From positions 1 through 64,000 of the IMG/VR virus record IMGVR_UViG_3300013233_000093: 64,000 nucleotides of DNA; one strand, 5' to 3'. Under the pieces are notes generated by a model. That model did not search any database. It had not been told where the DNA came from and saw only the letters and a list, made by a program, of their open reading frames with translations. The position numbers and the translations under genes are program-made. The stretch is from a virus. Below, piece after piece: positions 34,621 through 43,711 of the stretch (position 1 is the stretch's first letter; every line of letters begins with the position of its first letter).

Positions 34621-34633
34621 ATGCTTGCCAAAT

Positions 34634-34704
34634 ATTCAAAACTATATCACTATTATGATACTTAGGTAATAATACTTAAGTCGTTATTAGATCTCTTAGA
34701 GATC
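34634..34704 (+). promoter_or_regulatory. Early promoter element with GATCTC leader hairpin (copy 3)
   Basis: ATTCAAAA + CTATATCACTATTATGAT at 34634-34659; the leader shares the block GATACTTAGGTAATAATACTTA with 16205 and ends in stem GATCTC-TTA-GAGATC (34690-34704) abutting AAAGGA. Confidence 0.8.
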
Positions 34705-34718
34705 AAAGGAAATTGATT

Positions 34719-35081
34719 ATGGATAAGTTTACATTTTTCAATGCCGGTCATAATGCAAATATAGTAATTACCGCCCAGTACAACGAAGTACTATGCACAA
34801 ACATTCTTAACGACAACGGACTCTCCAGAGGTACATGTCTTCCTGACAGCTACATTACGAACTACGCGCTCACTGACCACGGTGTGTCTTTTATGCACAA
34901 TGATGGATATTTCTCAAGCATCACGTATGTAGGTGGATGGTGCGTGACGCACACGCACTACAAAACCGCCGCCGAACTTAACTGGGTTCCCGCGCCCGGC
35001 GATGAAGATCCACGTCTTATAATCTGGGTAGACAAAGACGGTGTTTCTACACGAGTAGTTCACAACTGCATCTCCCCTTAG
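34719..35081 (+). CDS. Hypothetical beta-rich early protein
   Basis: 120 aa from ATG 34719, 8 bp after AAAGGA. Beta-rich with aromatic residues ('YNEVLCTNILNDNGLSRGT', 'GGWCVTHTHYKTAAELNW'). No family recognised. Monocistronic: promoter at 34634, intrinsic terminator overlapping its stop codon. Same general style as the proteins at 32785, 38444 and 53585. Confidence 0.75.
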   Translation: MDKFTFFNAGHNANIVITAQYNEVLCTNILNDNGLSRGTCLPDSYITNYALTDHGVSFMHNDGYFSSITYVGGWCVTHTHYKTAAELNWVPAPGDEDPRLIIWVDKDGVSTRVVHNCISP

Positions 35082-35105
35082 CCGGGGAGGCTTTCTTTTT
35101 TTTTG
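35072..35105 (+). terminator. Intrinsic terminator overlapping stop codon
   Basis: CTCCCC-TTAGCC-GGGGAG hairpin (35072-35089) with the TAG stop in its loop, followed by CTTTCTTTTTTTTT: a textbook rho-independent terminator. Confidence 0.93.
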
Positions 35106-35116
35106 CATTTACAGCA

Positions 35117-35147
35117 TATAAGCCTTGCTCTAAGAGCAAGGCTTATA
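35117..35147. terminator. Palindrome between convergent genes
   Basis: 14-bp stem TATAAGCCTTGCTC / GAGCAAGGCTTATA with loop TAA. The poly-T of the previous terminator (poly-A on the other strand) gives a second, minus-strand reading for the gene ending at 35198. Confidence 0.8.
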
Positions 35148-35197
35148 CACCGCAGTCTAGGGAAACTACAAGGATGACTTGTGAGCAAGTCTTACCG

Positions 35198-36763
35198 TCA
35201 TTGGTAATGGCCAAATGTTATTATCCGTAAAGACAAATAGACCAAAGCGGATACGCGAGCTGGCGCGGTAATCGATTTCGATTTTGTACGCAAGGGGGAT
35301 TTCTCGACGATCCTTTCCATTTCATTCTTCACCAGTGTGATGTCTGGATTAGATAACTGAGACGATCTGAATAAGTTCCGTAACGTCGCAGTAAGTTGTA
35401 TCATAGTATTACCATTTTTACCGTTCTTGGCATAGTAGTCTACAACGAACCTAACGAGTGTATTGGACAACTCACGCACATCAAAGTCTTTCTTCTCATC
35501 TACGTTCTCTGAAATGAAATGCATCAGCGATAAGAAGTGTCGTTCTTCTGCAGTCGCTACGATACGCATGGTCTGTTCCACCAACGCTTCTTTGATTAAC
35601 GCTCTTGGGTTACGGATGACTTGTGTCATCTGCTCGCCGAGTGCTTTTGCGTTGTTGATGGATTCTCGTATAACCCGTTCACCTTCCACAGTGATCATAG
35701 AGGACTCTAGAAGCACGCGTGCGTCACGTTCTGCGAAGTCGTAATAAAGTATGTTCAGCTTTACCACGACCTTACGTATGCGTGTCTGTACGTCTGAGAT
35801 GCAGTACACAAGACCTTCATCATCTTTGAACTCATTGACTGACTTATAGTGGATGGACTCAGGAGAAGCAAGTACATCCGCTCTGTGGTTAATTAGTCCA
35901 CCCCAAGTGCCGTACTTCTTAAGTGACGACTTCTTAGAGAGCGATTCATACACAGCCATAGCGATGGCTTCTTGTGCAGGATAACGCCATGATCTCCAGA
36001 TAATAGATGTGATAAACTTAAGGTTTAACATCTTCCATAAAGACGTAATACCCACGATCTTCTCTTTATCTGTCAAAGGTGAATTGTGTATCCGATGGAC
36101 TAGGTAAAGATATGATGCGTTTACCGCATTAGAGGTTACTGCAAATGCCGGGTTGATTTCTTCTTGGTCTTTATAGTCGACCTGTAAGTCTTCCCAATCA
36201 TCCAGCAGTAATACTTCCTCGATCCATTTCACCTCATCAATGGTATCCGCATAGCGGATACGGTGTACTCCGATTAAGTTAGAACCTAAGAATCCAATGT
36301 GTTCTTCGTTCTTTGTCTCGAACGCACGCACGTAGTAGATGATCCGTTTTACCAGATCTCGATCCACCTTTACATTCGCGTCGCTGAAATACCAATCGAA
36401 GACTTCCTTCATGGAGTTAAACCTGCCCTTTGGTTTCTTCTTCCAGGCCGCTTTCTTCGAGTCGTTATGATACTCATCTCGAGTCTGTCCATCGAGCACG
36501 TCCCTCGATTGTACACCAGCGACAACGTCTTTTTTTATTGCAGGTAACTGAATGGCAGTGGCTCCGTAGCCCGTGACAAACTCTACCTCGTGGTCTTTTG
36601 TTTCAAACGGGATCTTTACCACATGTAGTGTGTCCTCGCCTTGCGTACGTGGTAAGGTGTCTATAACGTCTCCTGCGACGTCTATGGTCATTTTAGTACC
36701 TAAGGGCACTGTGGTCACCGGAGATCCGCTTAGGTACACGTATGCCCTTTTGTACTTAAACAT
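35198..36763 (-). CDS. Putative virion protein
   Basis: 521 aa from ATG 36763-36761, preceded by AAAGGAAG; an upstream in-frame start at 36787 overlaps the neighbouring gene. N-terminal ~100 residues are beta-rich ('YVYLSGSPVTTVPLGTKMTIDV'); the rest is helical and charged with no membrane segment and a basic C-terminus. No known domain. It starts 1 bp after the stop of the coiled-coil gene upstream on the same strand; both are on the late/virion strand, with the organisation of structural genes. Function is inferred from size, strand and context only. Confidence 0.68.
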   Translation of the reverse strand: MFKYKRAYVYLSGSPVTTVPLGTKMTIDVAGDVIDTLPRTQGEDTLHVVKIPFETKDHEVEFVTGYGATAIQLPAIKKDVVAGVQSRDVLDGQTRDEYHNDSKKAAWKKKPKGRFNSMKEVFDWYFSDANVKVDRDLVKRIIYYVRAFETKNEEHIGFLGSNLIGVHRIRYADTIDEVKWIEEVLLLDDWEDLQVDYKDQEEINPAFAVTSNAVNASYLYLVHRIHNSPLTDKEKIVGITSLWKMLNLKFITSIIWRSWRYPAQEAIAMAVYESLSKKSSLKKYGTWGGLINHRADVLASPESIHYKSVNEFKDDEGLVYCISDVQTRIRKVVVKLNILYYDFAERDARVLLESSMITVEGERVIRESINNAKALGEQMTQVIRNPRALIKEALVEQTMRIVATAEERHFLSLMHFISENVDEKKDFDVRELSNTLVRFVVDYYAKNGKNGNTMIQLTATLRNLFRSSQLSNPDITLVKNEMERIVEKSPLRTKSKSITAPARVSALVYLSLRIITFGHYQ

Positions 36764-36764
36764 A

Positions 36765-38366
36765 TTACTTCCTTTGTTCTGACGCACTGACCGCTCTTAC
36801 TATACCCGCCGCCAGACTAATATACGCGGTGGACGCTGTAAGATACTCCTTCAAAATAATACTTACAAACTTTAACGCCTTGGACATGTTTTTATACTCG
36901 TTGCCCATAGACGCCACAATAGAATTAATATATTTCGAATGAGGCTCGTCACGGTACTTTCCAGTGATACCGTCAAACGTCTTTAATCCGTCCTTTATGT
37001 CCTGAAGCTTCGCTCTTTGCGCCGGTCTAAACAGCTTAGCGGTGTCGGCTGCGCGCATGTGCATTTCATACATAGCCTTAGTGGCTGTGTTAAAGTCTAC
37101 AATGTCTATATACTCTAACACGGTTGGCTGTGATGGTTTGGTGACCGACAACGTAAAACTGGGCATGCCGAGATCGTCGGTACTTATTGTAATCTCAAAA
37201 ACCCGCCCGCCGCCTGTGTCTGGAGATATTAAACTTCCAGATGCGTCATCTGGATCAAGATCGGTAATGCCGTCGTATAACCCAAGCATCGCCTGTAAGT
37301 ACCCATGAGGCATATTAAAGATTTCGTACACCCACTCAGCGTTATTCAGTAACGCGCGTACCAACCGGCGCCTATCACGCATTGCGTGTGAGTCCTCGTC
37401 GTGTAGACCCGGTAAACTCGTGTTCATTGTCTCGAACAATTCCAAGATTTCGTCGATGGACACGGGCTCTATTTTCTTTATGGCGGTGTTTATATTATCA
37501 ATAACATCGCTCATTTTAGACCGATCCATGCCACCGCTGATGATGATTGCATGGTCCTCTATCATATCGACGTCTTCCACGTAGGCTTTGCGGATGTCAT
37601 TGGTGATCTTTATACGAGTGAACCCACTACGTTGCTTACGCAGTTCTTTAATCCTTGCCTCGTCCCTTGCAGCAGCCTGCGCTGCTGCTTCCTTATCGGC
37701 CGCTGCGATGCGCGCGGCTTCCTTTTTATTAGCGGCTTCTTGCTCGACGGTTGCGTTAAACCTTGCTGCGGCGGCGTCTAACCTTTCGCGTTCGCGCTTG
37801 TTGAATTCCTCCGCTTCTTCGACGTCCTTCTTTATTTTAGATAGCCGTGCATCATCTCGAGTATTATTCTCAAGACGCGCTGCTTCTAACATCTCAGGAG
37901 TGACTTCGCTTACTGCCTTTTCTATATCCACGCCTTTCTCTTCTAGCTCTGCTACGGCTAAAGCAGTCTCTACGGTGGCCTTATCTTCCTTGGCCATTTC
38001 CTTACCGATCACGCCTCCCACAGGAGTGGGTGTATCCTGATAAGTAGCGCCAGGAGTATCAGGGTTAGTACTACCCTTACCTCCGGTAAGCCACTCCCAT
38101 AGCTTTTTAAGACCGCTTACCACCGCCATGACTGCACGGACGATCAAACGCCAAACAGCTTTAAAAGCACGTCCTATAAACTGCATACCAGCTACAGTGT
38201 CTGCGCCTATGGAGTCGCCAGACACCCACTCCACTCTATCACCACACATACCCATCATACCAGCAATAGTATCAGACTCCTCATAGATCTTAATAACACG
38301 ACCACTAAGCACCCCATCCAACACCAACTCAGCATACTCCAACTCACTCACCACACGACTATCCAT
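36765..38366 (-). CDS. Coiled-coil virion protein, possible inner-head protein
   Basis: 533 aa; ATG 38366-38364. Acidic N-terminus (SELEYAELVLDG), an amphipathic/hydrophobic Trp-rich helix at about residues 67-95 (FKAVWRLIVRAVMAVVSG, LKKLWEWLTGG), a Pro/Thr linker, then a long Ala/Glu/Lys/Arg-rich coiled coil (about 130-250), and a globular C-terminal half. This layout resembles internal head proteins of phiKZ-like phages, whose N-terminal propeptides are removed by the prohead protease at (S/A/G)-x-E sites; candidate sites exist but cannot be chosen by eye. Same-strand gene 35198-36763 follows within 1 bp. Inner-head assignment is a low-certainty inference. Confidence 0.68.
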   Translation of the reverse strand: MDSRVVSELEYAELVLDGVLSGRVIKIYEESDTIAGMMGMCGDRVEWVSGDSIGADTVAGMQFIGRAFKAVWRLIVRAVMAVVSGLKKLWEWLTGGKGSTNPDTPGATYQDTPTPVGGVIGKEMAKEDKATVETALAVAELEEKGVDIEKAVSEVTPEMLEAARLENNTRDDARLSKIKKDVEEAEEFNKRERERLDAAAARFNATVEQEAANKKEAARIAAADKEAAAQAAARDEARIKELRKQRSGFTRIKITNDIRKAYVEDVDMIEDHAIIISGGMDRSKMSDVIDNINTAIKKIEPVSIDEILELFETMNTSLPGLHDEDSHAMRDRRRLVRALLNNAEWVYEIFNMPHGYLQAMLGLYDGITDLDPDDASGSLISPDTGGGRVFEITISTDDLGMPSFTLSVTKPSQPTVLEYIDIVDFNTATKAMYEMHMRAADTAKLFRPAQRAKLQDIKDGLKTFDGITGKYRDEPHSKYINSIVASMGNEYKNMSKALKFVSIILKEYLTASTAYISLAAGIVRAVSASEQRK

Positions 38367-38383
38367 TACTGTTCTCCAGGTTT

Positions 38384-38419
38384 ATTCAAAACTATATCAC
38401 TATTATGCACAATATTGAT
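38384..38419 (+). promoter_or_regulatory. Early promoter element (copy 4, hairpin diverged)
   Basis: ATTCAAAA + CTATATCACTATTATG at 38384-38407, then CACAATATTG instead of the usual hairpin (only a small CAATATTG palindrome). Lies between divergent genes and drives 38444. Confidence 0.75.
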
Positions 38420-38443
38420 GCTACTAATTTAGGAGTTTTAACC

Positions 38444-38863
38444 ATGAGTAAACCTTACGTTCGCATTACCGATGAAGTGTCTGTACACGGCATGTATCAA
38501 ATGGCACTGCGCGACCATAATGTTTCTCCTTACACCGAGTTTGCCAGTGATATGGCGCTGTCGCCGGCCCATGATCACACTTGGCTTATCTACAGCAAGA
38601 AGAAGTGCCTGCATGCACGACATCTGCCCACAGGCGTAGAGACGAATCTAAAGGCATGTTTCGATAATAAGAACGATGTCCAAATGGCGATTGTTGCGAC
38701 AAATGTTTTGCACGTTTGGATTGGTCGAGTTAAAGCAGTTTACACATTCCGCGCTGGTGATTTGCGTCATGTAAGTGTGGGACCGGATCTTACCATGTCG
38801 CATGACAACATGCGTGCGGTACCTGCTGCGTCTAAACTCGCAGCGGGTATAAAGATCACCTAA
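38444..38863 (+). CDS. Hypothetical beta-rich early protein
   Basis: 139 aa from ATG 38444 with TTAGGAG at 9 bp; an earlier in-frame ATG (38405) sits in the promoter element. Beta-rich with repeated 'HTWLIYSKKKCLHARHLPTG' and 'VLHVWIGRVKAVYTFRAGD' strand pairs, as in one or two WD-like blades. No family recognised. Monocistronic early unit ended by the hairpin at 38875. Confidence 0.75.
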   Translation: MSKPYVRITDEVSVHGMYQMALRDHNVSPYTEFASDMALSPAHDHTWLIYSKKKCLHARHLPTGVETNLKACFDNKNDVQMAIVATNVLHVWIGRVKAVYTFRAGDLRHVSVGPDLTMSHDNMRAVPAASKLAAGIKIT

Positions 38864-38874
38864 GCGGCATAATA

Positions 38875-38897
38875 CCCATCCGTAAAATACGGATGGG
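38875..38897 (+). terminator. Stem-loop after early gene
   Basis: 10-bp stem CCCATCCGTA / TACGGATGGG with loop AAA, 12 bp after the stop codon. No U-tract directly after. Confidence 0.65.
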
Positions 38898-39047
38898 AGG
38901 TGTATGCCAATAAGGCAACTCTTATTCACCATACACTTTAATGTTAGGTGTGTGGAACGTAGCCGGTTGTGCTTATTGTCCCGAAGACGTTGCAACGTAA
39001 TGGCTTGTTCCACATACTATACATAACCTTTTATGCACGGCATAAAA

Positions 39048-39073
39048 CCATACACCGTCTAGACGGTGTATGG
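39048..39073. terminator. Perfect 26-nt palindrome downstream of nrdB
   Basis: CCATACACCGTCT / AGACGGTGTATGG without spacer, 20 bp after the nrdB stop (minus strand); likely the 3' end of the nrdAB transcript. The 150 bp between 38898 and 39047 hold no other feature I recognise. Confidence 0.72.
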
Positions 39074-39092
39074 GTAACTATGCAGTCAACGG

Positions 39093-40991
39093 TTAATCGT
39101 CATCATCGTCCCATTCCAAACCAGCGTTGGATTGGTATTCAGTCACACGGGTTTCAAAGAAATTTTTTTCTTTCTTTAAAAGTGCCTGTTCGTCTAACCA
39201 TTCACATGCATTCGTTGCACCAGGAAAGGGTTCTTCCAAATGCAATGCACGTGCTCTTCGATTGGCCATGTAGTGGAACTGTGCAATGTGTTGATCCTTG
39301 GTGTAACCCAACATCGGTTTCTTAAGGATGTACCCAGCGTAATCACGTTCTACTTGTTCTGCCTCATCCCACATATCGCGGACTTCCTGTGGATCTAGAA
39401 CCACACCTTCTTCTTTGATGATCTGGTTTGCTACACGGATACCGAACGAAGCATGCATGACTTCATCCCGCATAATGTATTGCAACTGCTCACCAGTACC
39501 TTTCATAAGACCTCTACGCTGCAATGCGAAGATCGGAGTGAAACCGTTATAGAACCAACATCCCTCGAAGATGGCTGCGAAGAAGATGTACGACATGACA
39601 AACTCACGCAGGTGATCTGGATTGGTTAAGTCCAGTGTTTTAGACATGGAAGCTGCAAGTCGTTTTTCTGCCATCCGGATCTTAGCGTTGATCTCAGGCA
39701 CCACCAGATAACGATTATAGATCTCATCCTGATCTAACCCAATGGTCTCAATGCAATGTTGGTACGTCCATGTGTTACCGGACACAACCACTTTGCCGTC
39801 AAGACGAGTGATGATCACTCGGGAAGGTACACCTACGCTGTAGACATTACCATTGTACGCTTCTAGTGATTTCTGCAGCCGCAAGCCATTCACGCACGTG
39901 CGATGTTCAAAATGCACAGACGTGCCGTTCGGACGATCGTCTACATGCATGACAGTACCACACAGTGGTGCTAACGCACTGAAGGTTTCCTGCACACGTT
40001 TAAAGTCCCCGTACAGCACCCGACCCCAAGTCGTTAGTTCAGATAAAAGCTCCGTGCACTGACTGTAGTTTAAGGCAGGCAGGTACGCGCGCTCCAGCGA
40101 TTCCAACACGCATTGTAAAATCGTTGCGAAGTTTACAATTTTAAACCATGCACTGTTGGCATCGTCGCAGCCCATCTCATATTCGATATCACTCGTCTTA
40201 CAAAGCCACACCAATCTACTGATGGATCTTGGTTCGTGAAGAATCACATCGTGACCTTCAATGCTGGTGACGTGCGCTAGCGTGGCCACGGTCAGTCTCG
40301 TTTCGTTGTCGAGACTTACCCTGCGATTGTTGTTAAACGTTCTGGCACTGACGGGGAACCCGTGCTTTCCAAGCTCCAACTCGCCCGCTTTAGCAAGCGT
40401 CAGTTCAGTATCGTCAAAGTCGAAGTACGCACAGTTATGATTCGGAGTGACCTTAGTGAGATAATTGTCACCCGTGATGACTACAAGATTGCCCTCGTAG
40501 TGATCTTTGGTGACACCAAGATGGTTCACAAACGTGACTTTCCCGTTAGCATTAAAGTCCGCTACGGTATCAGTATCCGCAAGGTCTCTAAAGTCCACCC
40601 AACCACGACCGGTCAAGACTTCTGTGCCTTCCACGTAACAATGCAATGCTTCTTCGAACACCTGACGTGCTTGGTAAAGTTGCAGCTCCGGTGCAGTCAT
40701 GCGCTCCATGACGGCTAAACCGATGTTACGCATTGCCATAATGTCAGATGTAGTGAGGTACGCTAAGACGTTTTCGTACACATGACGCTCATTGTCGCTC
40801 AGTTTATGCCGAAAGTCATGCACGTCCTGCGTCATGTTCACGTCTAACGGCACCCAGTGGTTCTTATTGGCGTTGGTAAAATACGTAAACGCCCATGGAT
40901 ACTTGAAGGGCGCTAACTGGTTTATATTACCCTTGCCGTTTACAACTCTCTTGTCGGATGCACGTACACCCGATTTCTTTTCTTCGCTCAT
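39093..40991 (-). CDS. nrdB: Ribonucleotide reductase class I small subunit, interrupted by an intein
   Basis: 632-aa precursor on the minus strand. Flanking (extein) parts are NrdB: 'KYPWAFTYFTNANKNHWVPLDV', 'LSDNERHVYENVLAYLTTSD' and 'ARQVFEEALH' before residue 117, then 'TWTYQHCIETIGLD', 'AIFEGCWFYNGF' and 'RDEVMHASFGIRVANQII' after 406. Joined, they restore EEALHTWTYQ, the iron-ligand motif, and a protein of 343 aa, a normal size. Residues 118-406 are an intein (see separate entry) placed exactly in that metal-binding motif. The C-terminus is acidic (EWDDDDD). NrdB holds the diiron-tyrosyl radical that NrdA needs to reduce ribonucleotides. It lies 10 bp downstream of nrdA in one operon; without splicing the enzyme should be inactive. 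Confidence 0.94.
   Translation of the reverse strand: MSEEKKSGVRASDKRVVNGKGNINQLAPFKYPWAFTYFTNANKNHWVPLDVNMTQDVHDFRHKLSDNERHVYENVLAYLTTSDIMAMRNIGLAVMERMTAPELQLYQARQVFEEALHCYVEGTEVLTGRGWVDFRDLADTDTVADFNANGKVTFVNHLGVTKDHYEGNLVVITGDNYLTKVTPNHNCAYFDFDDTELTLAKAGELELGKHGFPVSARTFNNNRRVSLDNETRLTVATLAHVTSIEGHDVILHEPRSISRLVWLCKTSDIEYEMGCDDANSAWFKIVNFATILQCVLESLERAYLPALNYSQCTELLSELTTWGRVLYGDFKRVQETFSALAPLCGTVMHVDDRPNGTSVHFEHRTCVNGLRLQKSLEAYNGNVYSVGVPSRVIITRLDGKVVVSGNTWTYQHCIETIGLDQDEIYNRYLVVPEINAKIRMAEKRLAASMSKTLDLTNPDHLREFVMSYIFFAAIFEGCWFYNGFTPIFALQRRGLMKGTGEQLQYIMRDEVMHASFGIRVANQIIKEEGVVLDPQEVRDMWDEAEQVERDYAGYILKKPMLGYTKDQHIAQFHYMANRRARALHLEEPFPGATNACEWLDEQALLKKEKNFFETRVTEYQSNAGLEWDDDDD
39774..40640 (-). 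other. Intein in NrdB with degenerate LAGLIDADG-type domain
   Basis: 289 residues (C118-N406 of the precursor). Block A: starts 'CYVEGTEVLTGRGWVDF' with the nucleophile Cys. Block B: 'LTKVTPNHNCAYF' with TPNH (T182, H185). Blocks F/G: 'NVYSVGVPSRVIITRLDGK' and the end 'VVVSGN' followed by Thr+1. The usual penultimate His is Gly here, a known tolerated variant. Between blocks B and F two segments look like worn LAGLIDADG repeats ('LTVATLAHVTSIEGH' near 234 and 'LLSELTTWGRVLYG' near 315), both missing the catalytic acidic residue, so homing activity is probably lost while splicing is probably kept. Confidence 0.88.
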
Positions 40992-41001
40992 GGTATCTCC
41001 G

Positions 41002-43641
41002 TTACTGACATGCTTCGCAGTCAGGGTCTAAAATAGAACACACCTTAGGTGCAGTCTCTGTTGGTTCTTCCGCGTCCCTAGCACCAGTAGCTGCCAGTGT
41101 ACGCAGGTAGTACGTTGTCTTCAGCCCATGGTTCCAAGCTGCTGTGTACAACCGCTCCACTGACGGGCCTGTGGGTGACGCCAAGTACAGATTTAACGAC
41201 CCGCCTTGATCAATCCATCGCTGCCGGCGAGCCATTGCCTTGATCAACCACATACTGTCGATTTGAAATGCGGTTTTATACAGGTCTTTCATCTCGGGTG
41301 GGATAAGTGGATGTTTACTTATGTCCCCGTCATGCGCTGCTAGGTAATCGGACATTTGCTTATCCCAAATACCCAGCTCTGTGAGATCGTCTACCAAGTA
41401 TTGGTTTACCACAGTAAACTCACCAGACAGGTTTGACTTCACATACATGTTCTGGTAAGTAGGCTCGATTGACTGACTCACACCGCAGATGTTTGAAATC
41501 GTAGCTGTGGGTGCGATGGCTCTCAGCAAAGAGTTACGCATGCCTGTTTTTACCATGCGCTCAAAACCATGTGCCCTCCAGTTGAACTTCGGCTTGTCGG
41601 TGATCTTAAACTCTGCAGGGCGGCGTTGCATAAGTTCTTCATACGTATCGATTGGTAATACACCACCACTCCAATCACTACCCACGAAGCTTTCATACTG
41701 ACCCAGTACATCTGCAAGTTCCGCGGAGGCGACTGTGGCGTAATACGAGATGGCCTCGCTTATATCCGATGCCAACTCCATGGCACGTTCGCTCTCGTAA
41801 GGAGTACGTGTCTTATGCAGTACATCCTGGAATCCCATTTCACCAAGACCTACTGGACGATGCCGTAGATTAGAGTTCTCGGCTTGTTTAATGGGATACA
41901 TGTTTACATCAATTACTGCGTCTAGCATTAGCATTGCCAGGGCAACCGTGTCTTTTAACTTGACGTGATCGATCTCGCCAGCAGCATTCACATGCGGAAG
42001 CAGGTTAACGGAAGCCAGGTTACAGACAGCCACCTCATCCACAGATGTGTTTTCCATGATCTCTGTGCAGAGATTACTGCTGTGCACCACACCCGCGTGT
42101 TTTTGAGGAGATCTGATGTTACATGGATCTTTGAATGTAAACCAGGGATGTCCGGTTTCCACTAACATGACGAGCATCTTACGCATGAACTTACGGGCAC
42201 CGACTACTTGGAAGTTTTCGATTTCTCCATTACGGGCTTGTTCTTCACGTAGCTCATACGCCACCTTAAACTCTTCCCCGTACAGGTCGTGTAGCTCTGG
42301 TACATCGGTGGGAGAGAATAACGTCCATGTCGCTTCTTTGGTCTGTGCGCGTTCCATAAACAAGTCAGGGATCCAGTTAGCCACGTTTATGTCATGTGCC
42401 CTACGACGTTCGTCGCCAGTGACCTTGCGCAACTCAATGAAGTCCGCAATGTCGAGATGCCATGTTTCGAGATACACGCATGCGGCTCCGCGTCGCTTAC
42501 CGCCCTGATTAACCGCTACTGCAGTATCGTTAATCACTTTGATAAAGGGGATCACGCCCTGTGATTGTCCACCTGTACCTTCGATGAAAGAACCTAATGC
42601 ACGGACTGGTGTCATATCGTTACCCAAGCCACCTGCGAACTTAGACAACATCGCATCGTCTTTAATGGCGTCATAGATGCCCTCTAAGTCATCGGGGAAC
42701 GTACTTAGGTAACACGAGCTCATTTGTGAGTTTAACGTCCCTGAGTTAAACAGGGTGGGTGTGGAAGGCATTAGTACACGATCTGTCATAGCCCAGAATG
42801 CAGACAGTGCAAACGTACGGTGATACGACGTGCGATACAAGATGCCCATCGCTACTCTGGCAAGAAACATTTTGGGTGTTTCAATGCACACACCATTTAC
42901 CCTTACGAAGTAGCGGTCGATTAGTGTACTGATGCCAAGATAGGTATAACGTTCTTTCGATACGTATTCGTCCATGCCAGCAAACAACTCGTCCGTGTTG
43001 TCATAAGCGGCCAATACCTTAGGATCGTAACGTTTGTTATCGATGCCTAGCTGCCATGCCTGGTTGTAGTAATCCACGCCACTGCCAGTTAGTCCATGGG
43101 CACGCTGCATTCTAATTTCATTTACCTTAAGAAGCATCCGTGCTGCCATTTCGTCGTATGCACGACCCAGTTTGATAAACGCGGTGCAGGTGAGTACGCA
43201 TGACTCCAAGATCTCATCGTCAGTCATGCCCGGCAGAGTGTTCTTAGCGTGCTCGTTCATCATCATCACCACGTCAATGCCTTCACGTCCTGTGATGACT
43301 TCGATGAGCGGAAGATAATTACGTTCCTTATCCGGACTGACGTTACTGACGTCATCACCGCGCTTAATGGCATGGGTGATGCGATGGTACACGTAAGCAC
43401 TCACTGTCTTTACTAATCCCATTCTCATGAGCTGTCTTACAACCACATCCTGTATTTCTTCTACTGTGTAGGTGTGGTGGTCTGTAACGTCTAGCCGTAA
43501 TTGCTTTTCTATTTCAGATACGCAGTAGTCGATGCCCTTAGTGTCGTCCTCGCACCAAGCTGCTGTAACCGCTCTTCTGATAAATGACATGTCAAATGCG
43601 ACACGTTGTCCACTACGTTTGATAACACTTAATTCCAACAT
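41002..43641 (-). CDS. nrdA: Ribonucleotide reductase class I large subunit
   Basis: 879 aa; ATG 43641-43639 with AAAGGAAA upstream. The N-terminal ATP-cone covers about 1-95 ('VIKRSGQRVAFDMSFIRRAV'). The catalytic barrel shows 'PTLFNSGTLNSQMSSCYL' (first active-site Cys), 'GGKRRGAACVYLETWH', 'SSNLCTEI' (Asn, radical Cys, Glu triad) and 'PTATISNICGVSQSIEP'. The C-terminal tail ends CSILDPDCEACQ, with the CxxC redox pair that passes electrons from thioredoxin or glutaredoxin. Together with nrdB downstream it makes dNDPs for phage DNA synthesis. No intein is visible here. No early-type promoter motif precedes it on the minus strand. Confidence 0.96.
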   Translation of the reverse strand: MLELSVIKRSGQRVAFDMSFIRRAVTAAWCEDDTKGIDYCVSEIEKQLRLDVTDHHTYTVEEIQDVVVRQLMRMGLVKTVSAYVYHRITHAIKRGDDVSNVSPDKERNYLPLIEVITGREGIDVVMMMNEHAKNTLPGMTDDEILESCVLTCTAFIKLGRAYDEMAARMLLKVNEIRMQRAHGLTGSGVDYYNQAWQLGIDNKRYDPKVLAAYDNTDELFAGMDEYVSKERYTYLGISTLIDRYFVRVNGVCIETPKMFLARVAMGILYRTSYHRTFALSAFWAMTDRVLMPSTPTLFNSGTLNSQMSSCYLSTFPDDLEGIYDAIKDDAMLSKFAGGLGNDMTPVRALGSFIEGTGGQSQGVIPFIKVINDTAVAVNQGGKRRGAACVYLETWHLDIADFIELRKVTGDERRRAHDINVANWIPDLFMERAQTKEATWTLFSPTDVPELHDLYGEEFKVAYELREEQARNGEIENFQVVGARKFMRKMLVMLVETGHPWFTFKDPCNIRSPQKHAGVVHSSNLCTEIMENTSVDEVAVCNLASVNLLPHVNAAGEIDHVKLKDTVALAMLMLDAVIDVNMYPIKQAENSNLRHRPVGLGEMGFQDVLHKTRTPYESERAMELASDISEAISYYATVASAELADVLGQYESFVGSDWSGGVLPIDTYEELMQRRPAEFKITDKPKFNWRAHGFERMVKTGMRNSLLRAIAPTATISNICGVSQSIEPTYQNMYVKSNLSGEFTVVNQYLVDDLTELGIWDKQMSDYLAAHDGDISKHPLIPPEMKDLYKTAFQIDSMWLIKAMARRQRWIDQGGSLNLYLASPTGPSVERLYTAAWNHGLKTTYYLRTLAATGARDAEEPTETAPKVCSILDPDCEACQ

Positions 43642-43711
43642 TGTAATTTCCTTTGCTTAGGTACATGATTCTAACCAGTGCAAAATTACAGGAATGGAGA
43701 AGTAAACAAGC

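Noticed and set aside
41002-43641. Second intein in NrdA because of its 879-aa length
   Set aside because: All active-site motifs are contiguous, and no Cys/Ser block A or C-terminal (H/G)N block was seen; the extra length is consistent with the N-terminal ATP-cone and family variation.
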